Below, one piece after another: positions 25,606 through 34,453 of a stretch of 64,000 bases of DNA. Made by a program: the position numbers and the translations under genes. A model generated the notes under the pieces. The model was not told where the DNA came from. It made no database searches and saw nothing but the letters and a program-made list of their open reading frames with translations. The stretch comes from Candidatus Dependentiae bacterium (GTDB taxonomy: Bacteria > Babelota > Babeliae > Babelales > UBA12411). Positions within the stretch are counted from its first letter, which is position 1. Each line of letters begins with the position of its first letter. The DNA is taken from positions 1 to 64,000 of the forward strand of contig DOJW01000004.1 of assembly GCA_003511165.1 (NCBI GenBank), given 5' to 3'.

Positions 25606-26859
25606 ATGATAATATTAATATCATCTATTTTCAGCCTCTCAGTTTTTTTAATTTTCTTACTAAAAAAATATCAAACCCTTTGCAAAATCGAATTTGTGCA
25701 AATTTCTAACTCTCGAAACAAAAAAACTCTTAATCCCCAAAAACCAAATATCTTAGTCATTTGCTCCGAAATCGGTTTTGGAGGTCGAGAAGTTGCAACG
25801 ATTAACCTCTACAACAATTTGATTGAAAACGGATTTAAAACATCAATTTTGGTATCGCAAAACAGCGGAATGCAGCAACAACTAAAAAATCTTAAGATCG
25901 CACACTATTCTATTTTCTCAAAAAGAATTTTTAAAAAACAACGATTTTGGGGACTTACAAAAAACATCCTAAAGGTTTGCAATGAAAATGATATAAATAT
26001 TATTCATTGCAACTCTTGGAAAGAGATAATTGCAGCTAAAAAAGCTGGTAAAAAATTAAATATCCCGGTGCTTTTATCTCAGCATGATTTTAGTAGAATC
26101 AGGCCTAAGTACCTAAAAAATTTGGCGGCTGTTTTTGCCGGAAGCAAGCCAATAAAAGAACTAATTAAACAAAGAGTAAAAAATATAAAAATAGTCGAAT
26201 TTTTGCCTCCATTTTTCAATGCTCAACCTTTTTTAAACTTTGATAAATCGTTATCACTTTCAAAAGAAGATTTCTTCAAAAAACATTTCGATATTGAATT
26301 AGAACCGAATATCCCTTTTGCAGTTTGTATCGCAAATGTAGCAAAAAACAAAAATCAAACTATTTTGCTAAAAGCTATGCAAAAACTTATTTATAAAAAC
26401 AATAAACCATTGCAAATTATCTTTGTGGGAAACAATAAAGGTGAATATTTTGAAGAATGTCAAAAACTTGTTTCTGCTTTAAAACTTGAAAAATTTGCTT
26501 ATTTTGTTGGGTTTTCCAGCTTAACTGCAGAAATTTTGTTTTATTCTGATTTTAAAATTTTACCAAGCAAGCAGGAAGCGTTTGGAATCGTTTTATTAGA
26601 AGCCGCGCTTATGAAAAAAGCATCCATTGGAGCAACTACCACTGGCGCTGAAAATGTAATTCTAAATAATCAAACAGGATTATTATTTGAAAATGATAAT
26701 GCAAACGACCTTGCAAACAAAATTAAACTTTTTTTAGACAATAAAGAATTAGTAGCAAAATTCGGTGAAAATGCTTATAAACTTGTATCCGAAAACTATT
26801 TACCTTCTATCACAATAAAAAAATTGGAACATTCTTATAATCAAATTATTCAAAAATAA
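25606..26859 (+). CDS. Glycosyltransferase family 4 (GT-B) protein
   Basis: The 417-aa product begins with a hydrophobic membrane anchor (about residues 1-20). The N-terminal Rossmann half contains EIGFGGREVATINLYNNL, the family glycine-rich acceptor-side loop. The donor half has VGNNKGEYFEECQKLVSAL and the GT4 EX7E motif in EAFGIVLLEAAL (about residues 324-335). It probably transfers a sugar nucleotide-derived sugar to a lipid or envelope glycan; the exact substrate is unknown. ATG 25606 follows GAAAGG. A shared terminator separates it from convergent rplQ. Confidence 0.85.
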   Translation: MIILISSIFSLSVFLIFLLKKYQTLCKIEFVQISNSRNKKTLNPQKPNILVICSEIGFGGREVATINLYNNLIENGFKTSILVSQNSGMQQQLKNLKIAHYSIFSKRIFKKQRFWGLTKNILKVCNENDINIIHCNSWKEIIAAKKAGKKLNIPVLLSQHDFSRIRPKYLKNLAAVFAGSKPIKELIKQRVKNIKIVEFLPPFFNAQPFLNFDKSLSLSKEDFFKKHFDIELEPNIPFAVCIANVAKNKNQTILLKAMQKLIYKNNKPLQIIFVGNNKGEYFEECQKLVSALKLEKFAYFVGFSSLTAEILFYSDFKILPSKQEAFGIVLLEAALMKKASIGATTTGAENVILNNQTGLLFENDNANDLANKIKLFLDNKELVAKFGENAYKLVSENYLPSITIKKLEHSYNQIIQK

Positions 26860-26876
26860 CTTTCAAAATGAGCAAT

Positions 26877-26907
26877 AAAAAAGGGCACTTTTTCAAGTGC
26901 CCTTTTT
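26877..26907. terminator. Bidirectional terminator at the end of the ribosomal supercluster
   Basis: AAAAAGGGCACTT and AAGTGCCCTTTTT form a perfect stem with loop TTTC. It ends both the glycosyltransferase transcript and the alpha-operon end after rplQ. Confidence 0.9.
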
Positions 26908-26921
26908 ACTTTGTATTTTAT

Positions 26922-27278
26922 TTATACCCACTCAAGTCTTGCAACAAAAGCTGTATCGCTAGATCTTCTTCCCAAAGGAATCACCCTTGTATATCCACCT
27001 GGACGGTCAACATATTTAGGAGCTATTTCTTTTATAAGTTTTTCTACAGCTTTATTGTCATAAGGTAAATGTTTTTTAATACGCCTTATTGTATTAAAAT
27101 TCCAACCTTCTCTTGCAATTGTTATAAGCTTTTCAGAAACACTTCTAACTTCTGCAATTCTAGGTTTTGTAGTCTGTAAGCAACCATAATTTATAAAATG
27201 TATAATTTGGTTTCTTATCATTGCCTTCCGATGAGAAGGCTTTACGTTAAGCTTTCTTCTTCCATATTGATGATTCAT
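26922..27278 (-). CDS. rplQ: 50S ribosomal protein L17
   Basis: This 118-aa protein is the last gene of the ribosomal supercluster. It begins MNHQYGRRKLNVKPSHRKAM, the L17 N-terminus that binds 23S rRNA at the base of the tunnel side. The end has the family GDTA-like segment SSDTAFVARLEWV. Its start overlaps the rpoA stop by four bases, implying coupled translation of rpoA and rplQ, the usual order. Confidence 0.97.
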   Translation of the reverse strand: MNHQYGRRKLNVKPSHRKAMIRNQIIHFINYGCLQTTKPRIAEVRSVSEKLITIAREGWNFNTIRRIKKHLPYDNKAVEKLIKEIAPKYVDRPGGYTRVIPLGRRSSDTAFVARLEWV

Positions 27279-28333
27279 GACTTTAATGCACCTTCTTGTT
27301 CTTTAATAACTTTTTTCAAATCCAACTCTTTTACATTCATTCCAAGACCCAAGTTGAATGCTTTAAGAATTTCTCTTACTTCTTTTAGAGACTTTCTTCC
27401 AAAGTTTTTAACTTTTAAAAGTTCTTCTTCTGTTAAATTTACTAAATCGATAACTCTTTTTACACCGGCACTTACAAGGCAGTTGTGAGCTCGAACAGAG
27501 AATTCAAGTTCTTCAATTGGTTTGAGAAATAATTCGACTGGAAGGCCTTTTGTTGGACTGTTTTGGACATCACCACTTACAACTTCTTCAACTTTTTCTT
27601 CTACTTTGGAGATTTCATTAAATTGAATCTCTGGAGCAGACAAGAAATGTTCTAATTGAGTTCTTAAAACAGATGTTGCGTAATAAACAGCATCTTGAGG
27701 AGAAATTACACCATTTGATGAAACAGATAAAATTAATTTATCATAATCAATAGCTTGCCCAACACGTGTTTTTTCTACTTTGTATTCTACTCTTGATATT
27801 GGTGAGAATGCTGCATCAAGATAAATTTTACCATCTTCTTGAATAGATTCACCAAGCGGCCATTGTGCTATTTGATATCCTCTTCCTGAATGAACAAAGA
27901 ATTCGATATCCAATTCACCGTCAACTGCTAAATGAGCTAAAACATGTTCTTTATTTAAAGGTTCAAGATGACTATCTGCCACAATATCTGCAACGGTTAC
28001 AGCGCCTTCTCTTTTTACAGAAAGATGCATTTTACCAGGCAAACCTGTGTGATTTTTTATTACAACGCCTTTAATATTCAATAAAATATTTAAAACATCT
28101 TCAATCACACCATCGATAACAGAAAACTCATTATTTACGCCCTTAATTATCACTGCAGTTACCGCAGATCCTTCGATAGCAGCAAGCAAAGTTCTTCTCA
28201 GAGCATTTCCAAGCGTTGTTCCAAAGCCTGGCTCTAACGGTTGAACTACTAACTCACCATATGTATCTGAAGATTTTTTGGTATCCCATTTCAAAGTAGG
28301 CAAAGTCAACGCTTTATACGTTTTGTTTTGCAT
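27275..28333 (-). CDS. rpoA: RNA polymerase alpha subunit
   Basis: This is the assembly subunit of RNA polymerase, about 352 aa from ATG 28333 (a GGGGG site precedes it; ATG 28345 is the alternative). The N-terminal domain has LEPGFGTTLGNALRRTLLAA, the dimerisation signature, near residue 32. The C-terminal domain (about 270-340) has SVRAHNCLVSAGVKRVIDL and KNFGRKSLKEV, the promoter UP-element and activator contact region. Length is slightly longer than E. coli's. Between rpsD and rpoA lies a hairpin that may attenuate transcription. Confidence 0.97.
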   Translation of the reverse strand: MQNKTYKALTLPTLKWDTKKSSDTYGELVVQPLEPGFGTTLGNALRRTLLAAIEGSAVTAVIIKGVNNEFSVIDGVIEDVLNILLNIKGVVIKNHTGLPGKMHLSVKREGAVTVADIVADSHLEPLNKEHVLAHLAVDGELDIEFFVHSGRGYQIAQWPLGESIQEDGKIYLDAAFSPISRVEYKVEKTRVGQAIDYDKLILSVSSNGVISPQDAVYYATSVLRTQLEHFLSAPEIQFNEISKVEEKVEEVVSGDVQNSPTKGLPVELFLKPIEELEFSVRAHNCLVSAGVKRVIDLVNLTEEELLKVKNFGRKSLKEVREILKAFNLGLGMNVKELDLKKVIKEQEGALKS

Positions 28334-28376
28334 CCATACCCCCATATCAAAAAATTACTAACACAATTCTGCCTCT

Positions 28377-28400
28377 AAAAAAGAAGTAAAAACTTCTTTT
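28377..28400 (-). terminator. Terminator-like hairpin between rpsD and rpoA
   Basis: AAAAGAAGT (28379-28387) and ACTTCTTTT (28392-28400) form a nine-base-pair stem with a four-base loop. On the minus strand it is followed by a run of six U. It lies inside the operon, so partial termination is more likely than full. Confidence 0.45.
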
Positions 28401-28410
28401 AATTTCAATA

Positions 28411-29028
28411 TTACTTAGAATACAATTCAACAATTAAGTGTTCTTCGATCTTATCTTTAATATCATCGCGAACAGGATCTCTTAGAACAGTTCCTTTATG
28501 ATCTTTTTTGTTTAATTCAAGCCAGTCTGGAACTTTTATAGCAAGAGCCATTCTTTTTTCGATAACATTTTTGACAAAAGCTTCTTTTGCAAGAGAACTT
28601 CCTGTTAATGAAATAACATCGCCAACTTTTACTAAGCAAGAAGGAGATTTTACTCTTTTGCCATTTACTAAAACATGTCCATGAACAACTAATTGTCGTG
28701 ATTGATTTCTTGATGTTGTCATTTTCAATCTATAAACAACATTATCAATTCGTCTTTCCAAATAAGAAAGCAATGTTTCTCCGGTAACACCTTTATGCTT
28801 TGATGCCATCTCAAAAAATTTATGGAATTGACGTTCTCTTAGTCCATAAATAAGTCGCAATCTTTGTTTTTCACGAAGCTGAACACCATACTCTGAAAGC
28901 TTCTTTGTGCCAATTTTTCTTCCATGCTCTCCTGGAGAAGTTGGTCTGCGCTCTAGAACTCTGCAACCAACCTTTGGGCAGATTTCTAACTGGCGAAATT
29001 TTTTATAAAATGAAGTCTTGATTCCCAT
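28411..29028 (-). CDS. rpsD: 30S ribosomal protein S4
   Basis: This 205-aa primary 16S-binding assembly protein contains the S4 RNA-binding fold around residues 95-155 (RLKMTTSRNQSRQLVVHGHV). The N-terminus has two Cys (CPKVGC) but not a full four-Cys zinc site. In many bacteria S4 represses the alpha operon. The order rpsM-rpsK-rpsD-rpoA-rplQ is standard. Confidence 0.97.
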   Translation of the reverse strand: MGIKTSFYKKFRQLEICPKVGCRVLERRPTSPGEHGRKIGTKKLSEYGVQLREKQRLRLIYGLRERQFHKFFEMASKHKGVTGETLLSYLERRIDNVVYRLKMTTSRNQSRQLVVHGHVLVNGKRVKSPSCLVKVGDVISLTGSSLAKEAFVKNVIEKRMALAIKVPDWLELNKKDHKGTVLRDPVRDDIKDKIEEHLIVELYSK

Positions 29029-29076
29029 ATCAATCCTGTATTTAAAATTAAGTTGTTTCTATTAAAATACTTTAAA

Positions 29077-29460
29077 TTATACTCTACGTTTCTTTGGAGG
29101 TCTGCAACCATTGTGAGGCAATGGAGTTACATCTCTCAAAACTGTTACTGCTAATCCTGTAGATTGCAATGCTCTTACAACAGCATCTCTTCCAGATCCA
29201 GGACCTTGCATATTAACTTCAACAGTTCTAACGCCTAAATCAACTAAATCTTTTGCAACTTTATTAGCAATTTGAGTAGCCGCAAAAGGAGTTCCTTTTC
29301 TGGCACCCTTAAAACTTAGCTGGCCTGCGCTTGCTCGTGTTATAACGTCACCACTCATAGTCGTTGCTGAAACTAGTGTATTATTGAAAGTAGCTTTAAC
29401 ATGTACTAAAGCCATCTCAACTTTTAACGCTTTATTTTTAGTCTTCTTTTTATATGCCAT
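29077..29460 (-). CDS. rpsK: 30S ribosomal protein S11
   Basis: This 127-aa platform protein contacts mRNA near the E site. The conserved FNNTLVSATTMSGDVITRAS and GPGSGRDAVVRALQSTGL segments are present. The tail is DVTPLPHNGCRPPKKRRV, the S11 C-terminus. A GGAAAG RBS precedes the ATG. Confidence 0.97.
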   Translation of the reverse strand: MAYKKKTKNKALKVEMALVHVKATFNNTLVSATTMSGDVITRASAGQLSFKGARKGTPFAATQIANKVAKDLVDLGVRTVEVNMQGPGSGRDAVVRALQSTGLAVTVLRDVTPLPHNGCRPPKKRRV

Positions 29461-29493
29461 AATAACTTTCCGTTACTTTAAACATTCTAACTT

Positions 29494-29883
29494 TTATTTC
29501 TTAGTTGGAGCTTTTTTAAGAGCAACTGCTGATCCAGCTTTTCTTGGACCTTTTCTTGTTCTTGCATTTGTTTTCGTTCTTTGGCCTCTAACTGGAAGCG
29601 ATTTTTTATGTCTATGTCCCCGATAAGATCCAATTTCTTGAAGTCGTTTAATATTCAAAGTGATCTCTTTTTTCAAATCACCACCAATAGTATAATCATT
29701 GGTTATTTTTCTTTGAATAATAGAAGCCTCTTCATCCGTCAAATCGTAAACTCTTTTATCTGGATTTACGCCGGTTTCTTTTAAGATATCTTTAGACAAC
29801 TTTAAACCTATTCCATAAATATAAGTCAAAGCAACTTCTATTCTTTTATCTTTAGGGAGATATATACCTGATATACGAGCCAT
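29494..29883 (-). CDS. rpsM: 30S ribosomal protein S13
   Basis: This 129-aa head protein contacts P-site tRNA and the 50S bridge B1. ATG 29883, giving MARISG, follows a GGAGG site; an in-frame TTG four codons earlier is part of that site. The C-terminal tail carries RGHRHKKSLPVRGQRTKTNA, the conserved basic segment. Confidence 0.96.
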   Translation of the reverse strand: MARISGIYLPKDKRIEVALTYIYGIGLKLSKDILKETGVNPDKRVYDLTDEEASIIQRKITNDYTIGGDLKKEITLNIKRLQEIGSYRGHRHKKSLPVRGQRTKTNARTRKGPRKAGSAVALKKAPTKK

Positions 29884-29938
29884 TAACTCCTCCAACCCAA
29901 TACTTTAATTGAATTCATAAATAAAAAACCTTTATCTC

Positions 29939-30055
29939 TTAACCTTGTCGTTGTTTATGTCTAGGATTTTTCTTACAAATAACCCTAACAACACCGTTTC
30001 TTTTCACAATTTTACAATCTGCGCACATTTTCTTTATTGATGTTCTTACTTTCAT
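29939..30055 (-). CDS. rpmJ: 50S ribosomal protein L36 (zinc type)
   Basis: This 38-aa protein has the exact usual length for L36. Translation starts MKVRTSIKKMCADC and ends RHKQRQG. The zinc ribbon ligands C11, C14, C27 and H33 are all present, so this is the zinc-binding (C+) form. It lies between infA and rpsM, its standard position. Confidence 0.97.
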   Translation of the reverse strand: MKVRTSIKKMCADCKIVKRNGVVRVICKKNPRHKQRQG

Positions 30056-30127
30056 ATGTCTTTCCCAAAACGCTAAATAAATAAAAAATTACAAAATTTA
30101 ATTAAAAAAACATGAAATTTTTAATTT

Positions 30128-30385
30128 TTACAGATTTTCAATGTTTTCAATTTGCTTATTTTTACTGAGTCTTGATACTATTCTGCCCTTAGTCAGGTCA
30201 TAAGTTGAAATTTCAATTAAAACTTTGTCCCCTTCAACAAGTTTTATGTAGTTCATTCGCATTTTACCTGAAATATGAGCCAAAACCAAATGCCCGTTTT
30301 CTAATTTTACCCGAAATTTTGCATTAGGCAACGTTTCTTCTACAATACCTTCAACTTTTATTATATCTTCCTTAGTTTTCATCAT
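30128..30385 (-). CDS. infA: Translation initiation factor IF-1
   Basis: The product has 84-85 aa (two adjacent Met codons) and is a single OB-fold that binds the A site during initiation. Family segments are VEGIVEETLPNAKFRVKLEN, GHLVLAHISGKMRMNYI and LTKGRIVSR. It has about ten extra C-terminal residues compared with E. coli. It follows map, as in many bacteria. Confidence 0.96.
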   Translation of the reverse strand: MMKTKEDIIKVEGIVEETLPNAKFRVKLENGHLVLAHISGKMRMNYIKLVEGDKVLIEISTYDLTKGRIVSRLSKNKQIENIENL

Positions 30386-30405
30386 AAACTAATTATTCCT
30401 TTGTT

Positions 30406-31158
30406 TTATAAACGGGTAAGAATTTCCGGTCCACTTTCAGTAACCAAAATAGTATCTTCAACATGCCCCGCCAGCCCCCCATCTAAAGTTTTCACAGTCC
30501 ATCCATCAGATTCTATAAAAATTTCATAACCTTTTTCTGTAATCATAGGCTCAATTGCAAATGTCATTCCAGGTCTTAAAACAGTATCACTATTCCCCTT
30601 TTGATAAAAATTAGGAATTTCAGGCAACTCATGAATATTTTTTCCAATCCCATGACCTGCAAAATTGCGAACTATTTCAAAACCTTCATCTTTAACTATC
30701 TTTTCAATTGTTTTAGAAATATCTGAAACTTTTTTTCCGATTTGAACTTCTAAAATTCCACTGTCTAATGCTTTTTGAGATATTTCTACTATTTTTTTTA
30801 CAGATTCTGACACATTTCCTACGAAATATGATCTTGTAAGATCTGCACAATAATTTTTATAAGCCCCAACTACATCAATTTTTATCAAATCTCCAGTTTT
30901 TAAAATGATATTTTTTGAAGGAACCCCATGAATCACAACATCATTAATTGAAATACATGTTGCGTGTTTATAACCAGCATATCCCTTACAAACAGGTTTT
31001 AAACCAACTTCATGCATGTTCTTTTCTATAAAAAAATCTATTTCAAAACTATCGATTCCTGGTTCTATGATAATTTTTACTTTTTCCATAATTTCAGCAA
31101 GCAACTTACCAGCTGTTCGCATTTTATCAATCGCTTGCTTATTCTTTATAACTATCAT
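30406..31158 (-). CDS. map: Methionine aminopeptidase, type I
   Basis: This 250-aa metalloenzyme removes the initiator Met. Metal-ligand motifs are VIKIDVVG-type Asp and CADLTRS Asp (about residues 95-110), GHGIGKNIHELP His (about 170), AIEPM Glu (about 203) and the late HVEDTILVT Glu. No N-terminal zinc or linker extension is present. It sits between secY and infA without adk, a common arrangement in reduced clusters. Confidence 0.96.
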   Translation of the reverse strand: MIVIKNKQAIDKMRTAGKLLAEIMEKVKIIIEPGIDSFEIDFFIEKNMHEVGLKPVCKGYAGYKHATCISINDVVIHGVPSKNIILKTGDLIKIDVVGAYKNYCADLTRSYFVGNVSESVKKIVEISQKALDSGILEVQIGKKVSDISKTIEKIVKDEGFEIVRNFAGHGIGKNIHELPEIPNFYQKGNSDTVLRPGMTFAIEPMITEKGYEIFIESDGWTVKTLDGGLAGHVEDTILVTESGPEILTRL

Positions 31159-31177
31159 ACAACCTTATATCTAAAAT

Positions 31178-32488
31178 TTATCTTCCGTAGCGAGTTCTTA
31201 ATCTTCCAGTTGATAAAAATCCTTCATATCGCCTTTCTATCAAATATGATTCAACTTGAGCTGATGTATCCATTGCAACGCCAACTGTAATTAATAAACC
31301 GGTTCCACCAAATAATGCTGGAAAATGAAAAATAGCCGCTAAAATATCCGGCAATATTACTAAAGTTGCTAAATAAATAGCACCTGGGAAGCAAACTCTT
31401 GTCAAAACATAATTAAAAAATTCAGCTGTTTTTCTTCCGGGTCTTATACCAGGAACAAAGCCACCCGATTTTTTCAAATTTTCAGACAATTCTTCTGGAT
31501 TTATAATTACCGCAGTATAAAAATATGCAAAGAAAATAATTAAAAACACCATCAAAACATCGTAAATCAAACCACGTGGAGTTACCCATTCTGATAAACC
31601 TGAAAAAAATTGAAACTTTTTTGCTAATAAATTAGAAAGCATCATTGGTAAAGTTATAATTGACCCTGCAAAAATAACTGGAATTACGTTTGCCGTGTTC
31701 AATCTAAATGGAATATAGGAGCTTTGCGCACTATATATTTTATTCCCGACAATTCTTCTTGCATATTGAACTGGAATTTTTCTTTCACCTTTTTCTAAGA
31801 AAATAACACATGCAGTAACTGCAATAGTAATTGCTATAAGCAACAATCCTAAAAGAGGTTCAAATTGTCCAAGTCTAATATCACTAATAACACGCCATAT
31901 TGCCCCAGGAAGATCGGCAACAATTCCACCGAAAATGATCATGGAACTTCCGTTTCCTATTCCATGAGCTCCTATTTGCTCTCCAAGCCACATGACAAAT
32001 AATGCGCCAACAGACATAACCAACATTCCTGTTAATCTAAAACTCCATCCTGGAGCTATAGCAAGATTTTGATTTTCTGCGTACAAAATAAGCCAAAAAC
32101 TTTGTATCAAACTTAAAAGCAATGTTAAATATCTTGTATACTGATTAATTATTCTTCGACCATAATCACCTTCTTTATGAAGCGCTTCAAGCGATGGTAC
32201 AACCATCGTTAAAACTTGCATCATAATAGAAGCTGTGATGTAAGGCGAAATTCCCAATGCGAATATAGAAAATCTAGTTAAAGCTCCCCCTGAAATCAAA
32301 TTCAAATACCCCAAAAAACCACTCGCTGCATTATTCATAAATTGGAGTAATCGAACTTCATCGATTCCAGGAATAGGTATATGTGCTCCAAATCGACATA
32401 AAGCCAATATCCCTAACGTAAAAAGTACTTTTTTTCTTAACTCAGAAACTAAAAAGACGTTTTTAAAGTTACGAAGCAGAACTACCAC
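31178..32488 (-). CDS. secY: Preprotein translocase channel subunit SecY
   Basis: This 436-aa protein has ten membrane helices and forms the Sec channel used by the many signal-peptide proteins here. Family segments include HIPIPGID near residue 35, GISPYITASIMMQ, IGNGSSMIIFGGI and the late SGGFVPGIRPG. The start is probably GTG 32488, overlapping the rplO end by 20 bases. It is in the standard position after rplO. Confidence 0.97.
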   Translation of the reverse strand: MVVLLRNFKNVFLVSELRKKVLFTLGILALCRFGAHIPIPGIDEVRLLQFMNNAASGFLGYLNLISGGALTRFSIFALGISPYITASIMMQVLTMVVPSLEALHKEGDYGRRIINQYTRYLTLLLSLIQSFWLILYAENQNLAIAPGWSFRLTGMLVMSVGALFVMWLGEQIGAHGIGNGSSMIIFGGIVADLPGAIWRVISDIRLGQFEPLLGLLLIAITIAVTACVIFLEKGERKIPVQYARRIVGNKIYSAQSSYIPFRLNTANVIPVIFAGSIITLPMMLSNLLAKKFQFFSGLSEWVTPRGLIYDVLMVFLIIFFAYFYTAVIINPEELSENLKKSGGFVPGIRPGRKTAEFFNYVLTRVCFPGAIYLATLVILPDILAAIFHFPALFGGTGLLITVGVAMDTSAQVESYLIERRYEGFLSTGRLRTRYGR

Positions 32489-32936
32489 TAGAATTCTCCT
32501 TAATTAAATTAACGGCACCGCCAGATTTTTCTATAGCTTCAATGGCCGACTTACTAAACATATCAGCATGAACAACTAATTTTTTAGAAAGGGTTCCCTT
32601 ACCCAAAATTTTAATTGCCATTGATTTTGATCGTCCCTTAACAAGCCCTTTTTCTGTCAGTGAAACTAGATTTACTATCTCTCCAGAATTAAATTTTAAT
32701 TCTAAATCACAAATGTTAACGCAACATACTTCCTTCTTAAAAGCATTAACAAAACCTCTTTTAGGCAATCTTCGTGAAATAGGCATTTGTCCACCCTCGA
32801 AGAAAGCTTTTACATGTGCGCCAGATCTTGCTTTTTGACCTTTGTGACCTCTTGTGGAAGTACCACCCAAATCTCCACCTCGTCCTACTACTTTTCTATC
32901 TTTTTTTAATTTATTTAACTTGTTCAACTGCATCAT
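32469..32936 (-). CDS. rplO: 50S ribosomal protein L15
   Basis: This 155-aa early assembly protein of the 50S has the basic Gly-rich start VGRGGDLGGTSTRGHKGQKA and the EGGQMPISRRLPKRGF signature. Its first 26 bases overlap the end of rpsE in another frame. No rpmD gene (L30) lies between rpsE and rplO, unlike most bacterial spc operons. Confidence 0.97.
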   Translation of the reverse strand: MMQLNKLNKLKKDRKVVGRGGDLGGTSTRGHKGQKARSGAHVKAFFEGGQMPISRRLPKRGFVNAFKKEVCCVNICDLELKFNSGEIVNLVSLTEKGLVKGRSKSMAIKILGKGTLSKKLVVHADMFSKSAIEAIEKSGGAVNLIKENSSGSSAS

Positions 32937-33453
32937 TTTTTACTCCGATCATTTCTTTTACAGTTTTACCACGCAAATATGCAATTTTTTTTGCAGCTCT
33001 AAGTTTCAATAAAGCATCTATTGTTGCCTTAACAACATTAGTAGGATTTTTAGAACCTATTGATTTGGTTAAAATATCTTTTACCCCAACAGCTTCCATA
33101 ACTGCTCTAACAGCTCCCCCAGCAATTACGCCAGTACCTTTTGATGCAGATCTTATAACGACCTTGCTAGCTCCATGTTTTCCAATAATCCCAAAAGGGA
33201 CTGTTGTTTTATAAAGAGGAATTTCTATCATACTCTCTTTAGCTTTTTTAACAGCTTTTGCGATAGCGAGAGAAACATCTCTACTTTTACCTTGAGCCAT
33301 GCCAACAGATCCTGAATTATTACCAACCACAACTAATGCAGAAAAAGCAAATCTTCTTCCACCGGTAATAACTTTAGCAACTCTACGAACCTTCAGAACC
33401 TTTTCAACTAATTCTTCAGTTGTCTGTGGCAATTTCTTTTTAGCTTCTGCCAT
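32911..33453 (-). CDS. rpsE: 30S ribosomal protein S5
   Basis: This 180-aa protein functions in decoding fidelity and mRNA entry. The N-terminal S5 domain has VITGGRRFAFSALVVVGN; the spectinomycin-loop region and GKSRDVSLAIAKAVKKAKE follow. The C-terminal S5 fold has GVIAGGAVRAVMEAVGVKDI. Its end overlaps the rplO start by 26 bases because rpmD is absent. Confidence 0.97.
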   Translation of the reverse strand: MAEAKKKLPQTTEELVEKVLKVRRVAKVITGGRRFAFSALVVVGNNSGSVGMAQGKSRDVSLAIAKAVKKAKESMIEIPLYKTTVPFGIIGKHGASKVVIRSASKGTGVIAGGAVRAVMEAVGVKDILTKSIGSKNPTNVVKATIDALLKLRAAKKIAYLRGKTVKEMIGVKNDAVEQVK

Positions 33454-33512
33454 AAATGTATCCTAATCTACTTACTCTTAAAAATATTTTATATCTATCA
33501 AAACTATATATT

Positions 33513-33866
33513 TTAAAAATTCAAGCCACTTTCTCTTAATCCATCAGCCAAAGCAGCAACTCTTCCATGATAAGCATATTTACCACGATCAAAAAAAACT
33601 TTTTCGACGGATTTAGATTTAGCTATTTTACCTAATTCAATTCCAACCTTTTTTGCTATTTCAGCCTTTGTTCCTTTTTCTTTCAAAACCAAGGAAGAAA
33701 AACTAGCCAAAGTTGAATGAGTGCTATCATCAATTATTTGAGCATAAATCTGATTTAAACTTCTAAAAACTGATACTCTTGGAAGTATACCTCTACTTAC
33801 AAAAGAATTTTTTACTCTAAACTTTCTTCTTTTAGCTCTTATTTTCAGTTTTTTCTCGTAGCTCAC
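33513..33866 (-). CDS. rplR: 50S ribosomal protein L18
   Basis: This 117-aa protein binds 5S rRNA in the central protuberance. Conserved are RRKFRVKNSFVSRGILPRVS-like basic residues, VFRSLNQIYAQIIDD and the end VFFDRGKYAYHGRVAALADG LREsGL. It lies between rplF and rpsE as usual. Confidence 0.97.
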   Translation of the reverse strand: MSYEKKLKIRAKRRKFRVKNSFVSRGILPRVSVFRSLNQIYAQIIDDSTHSTLASFSSLVLKEKGTKAEIAKKVGIELGKIAKSKSVEKVFFDRGKYAYHGRVAALADGLRESGLNF

Positions 33867-33895
33867 AAATTTTCCCTTTTAGATACCAAACTTAA

Positions 33896-34441
33896 TTATG
33901 CAGCTGTTTTAGATTTTCCAGCTTTTCTAATAACAAATTCATTTTCTCTAATAATTCCAGTCCCTTTATAAGGTTCAACCGGTCTAAAAGACCTTATTGT
34001 ATCACAAGTTTGTCCAAGCAATCTTTTATCACCAGCTTTAACATTTAAAAGTTGTCCTGTTTTATCAACTGTAATTTCTACACCAACTGGAATTTCAAAA
34101 TCAATTTTATGGCTGTAACCCAAAGAAAATATCATTTTTTTGCCTGTTATTTGTGCTTTAAATCCCAAGCCAACTATTTTTATATTTTCTTCAAATCCAG
34201 TGTCTATACCCTTAATTTCATTAGCGAGTAAAGCTCTGTGTAATCCCCAATTCATTTTTGCGTCTTTGTCCATCTTACCGTTTACACCCAAAATCAAGGT
34301 GCCTTTTTCATGTTTAATGTTTAATGAAGCAGGAAGAACATGAGTAATTTTACCTTTTGTTGCACTTAAAGAAATTACATTATCTTTAATTTCAACTTTC
34401 ACAGAATTTAATAATATCGGTTTTCTGCCAATTTTTGACAT
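33896..34441 (-). CDS. rplF: 50S ribosomal protein L6
   Basis: This 181-aa protein lies near the factor-binding site of the 50S. It contains two homologous alpha/beta domains. The C-terminal rRNA-binding segment has RSFRPVEPYKGTGIIRENEF (the family GKGI-type loop). Standard order is rpsH-rplF-rplR. Confidence 0.97.
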   Translation of the reverse strand: MSKIGRKPILLNSVKVEIKDNVISLSATKGKITHVLPASLNIKHEKGTLILGVNGKMDKDAKMNWGLHRALLANEIKGIDTGFEENIKIVGLGFKAQITGKKMIFSLGYSHKIDFEIPVGVEITVDKTGQLLNVKAGDKRLLGQTCDTIRSFRPVEPYKGTGIIRENEFVIRKAGKSKTAA

Positions 34442-34453
34442 TGCTTTTACCTT

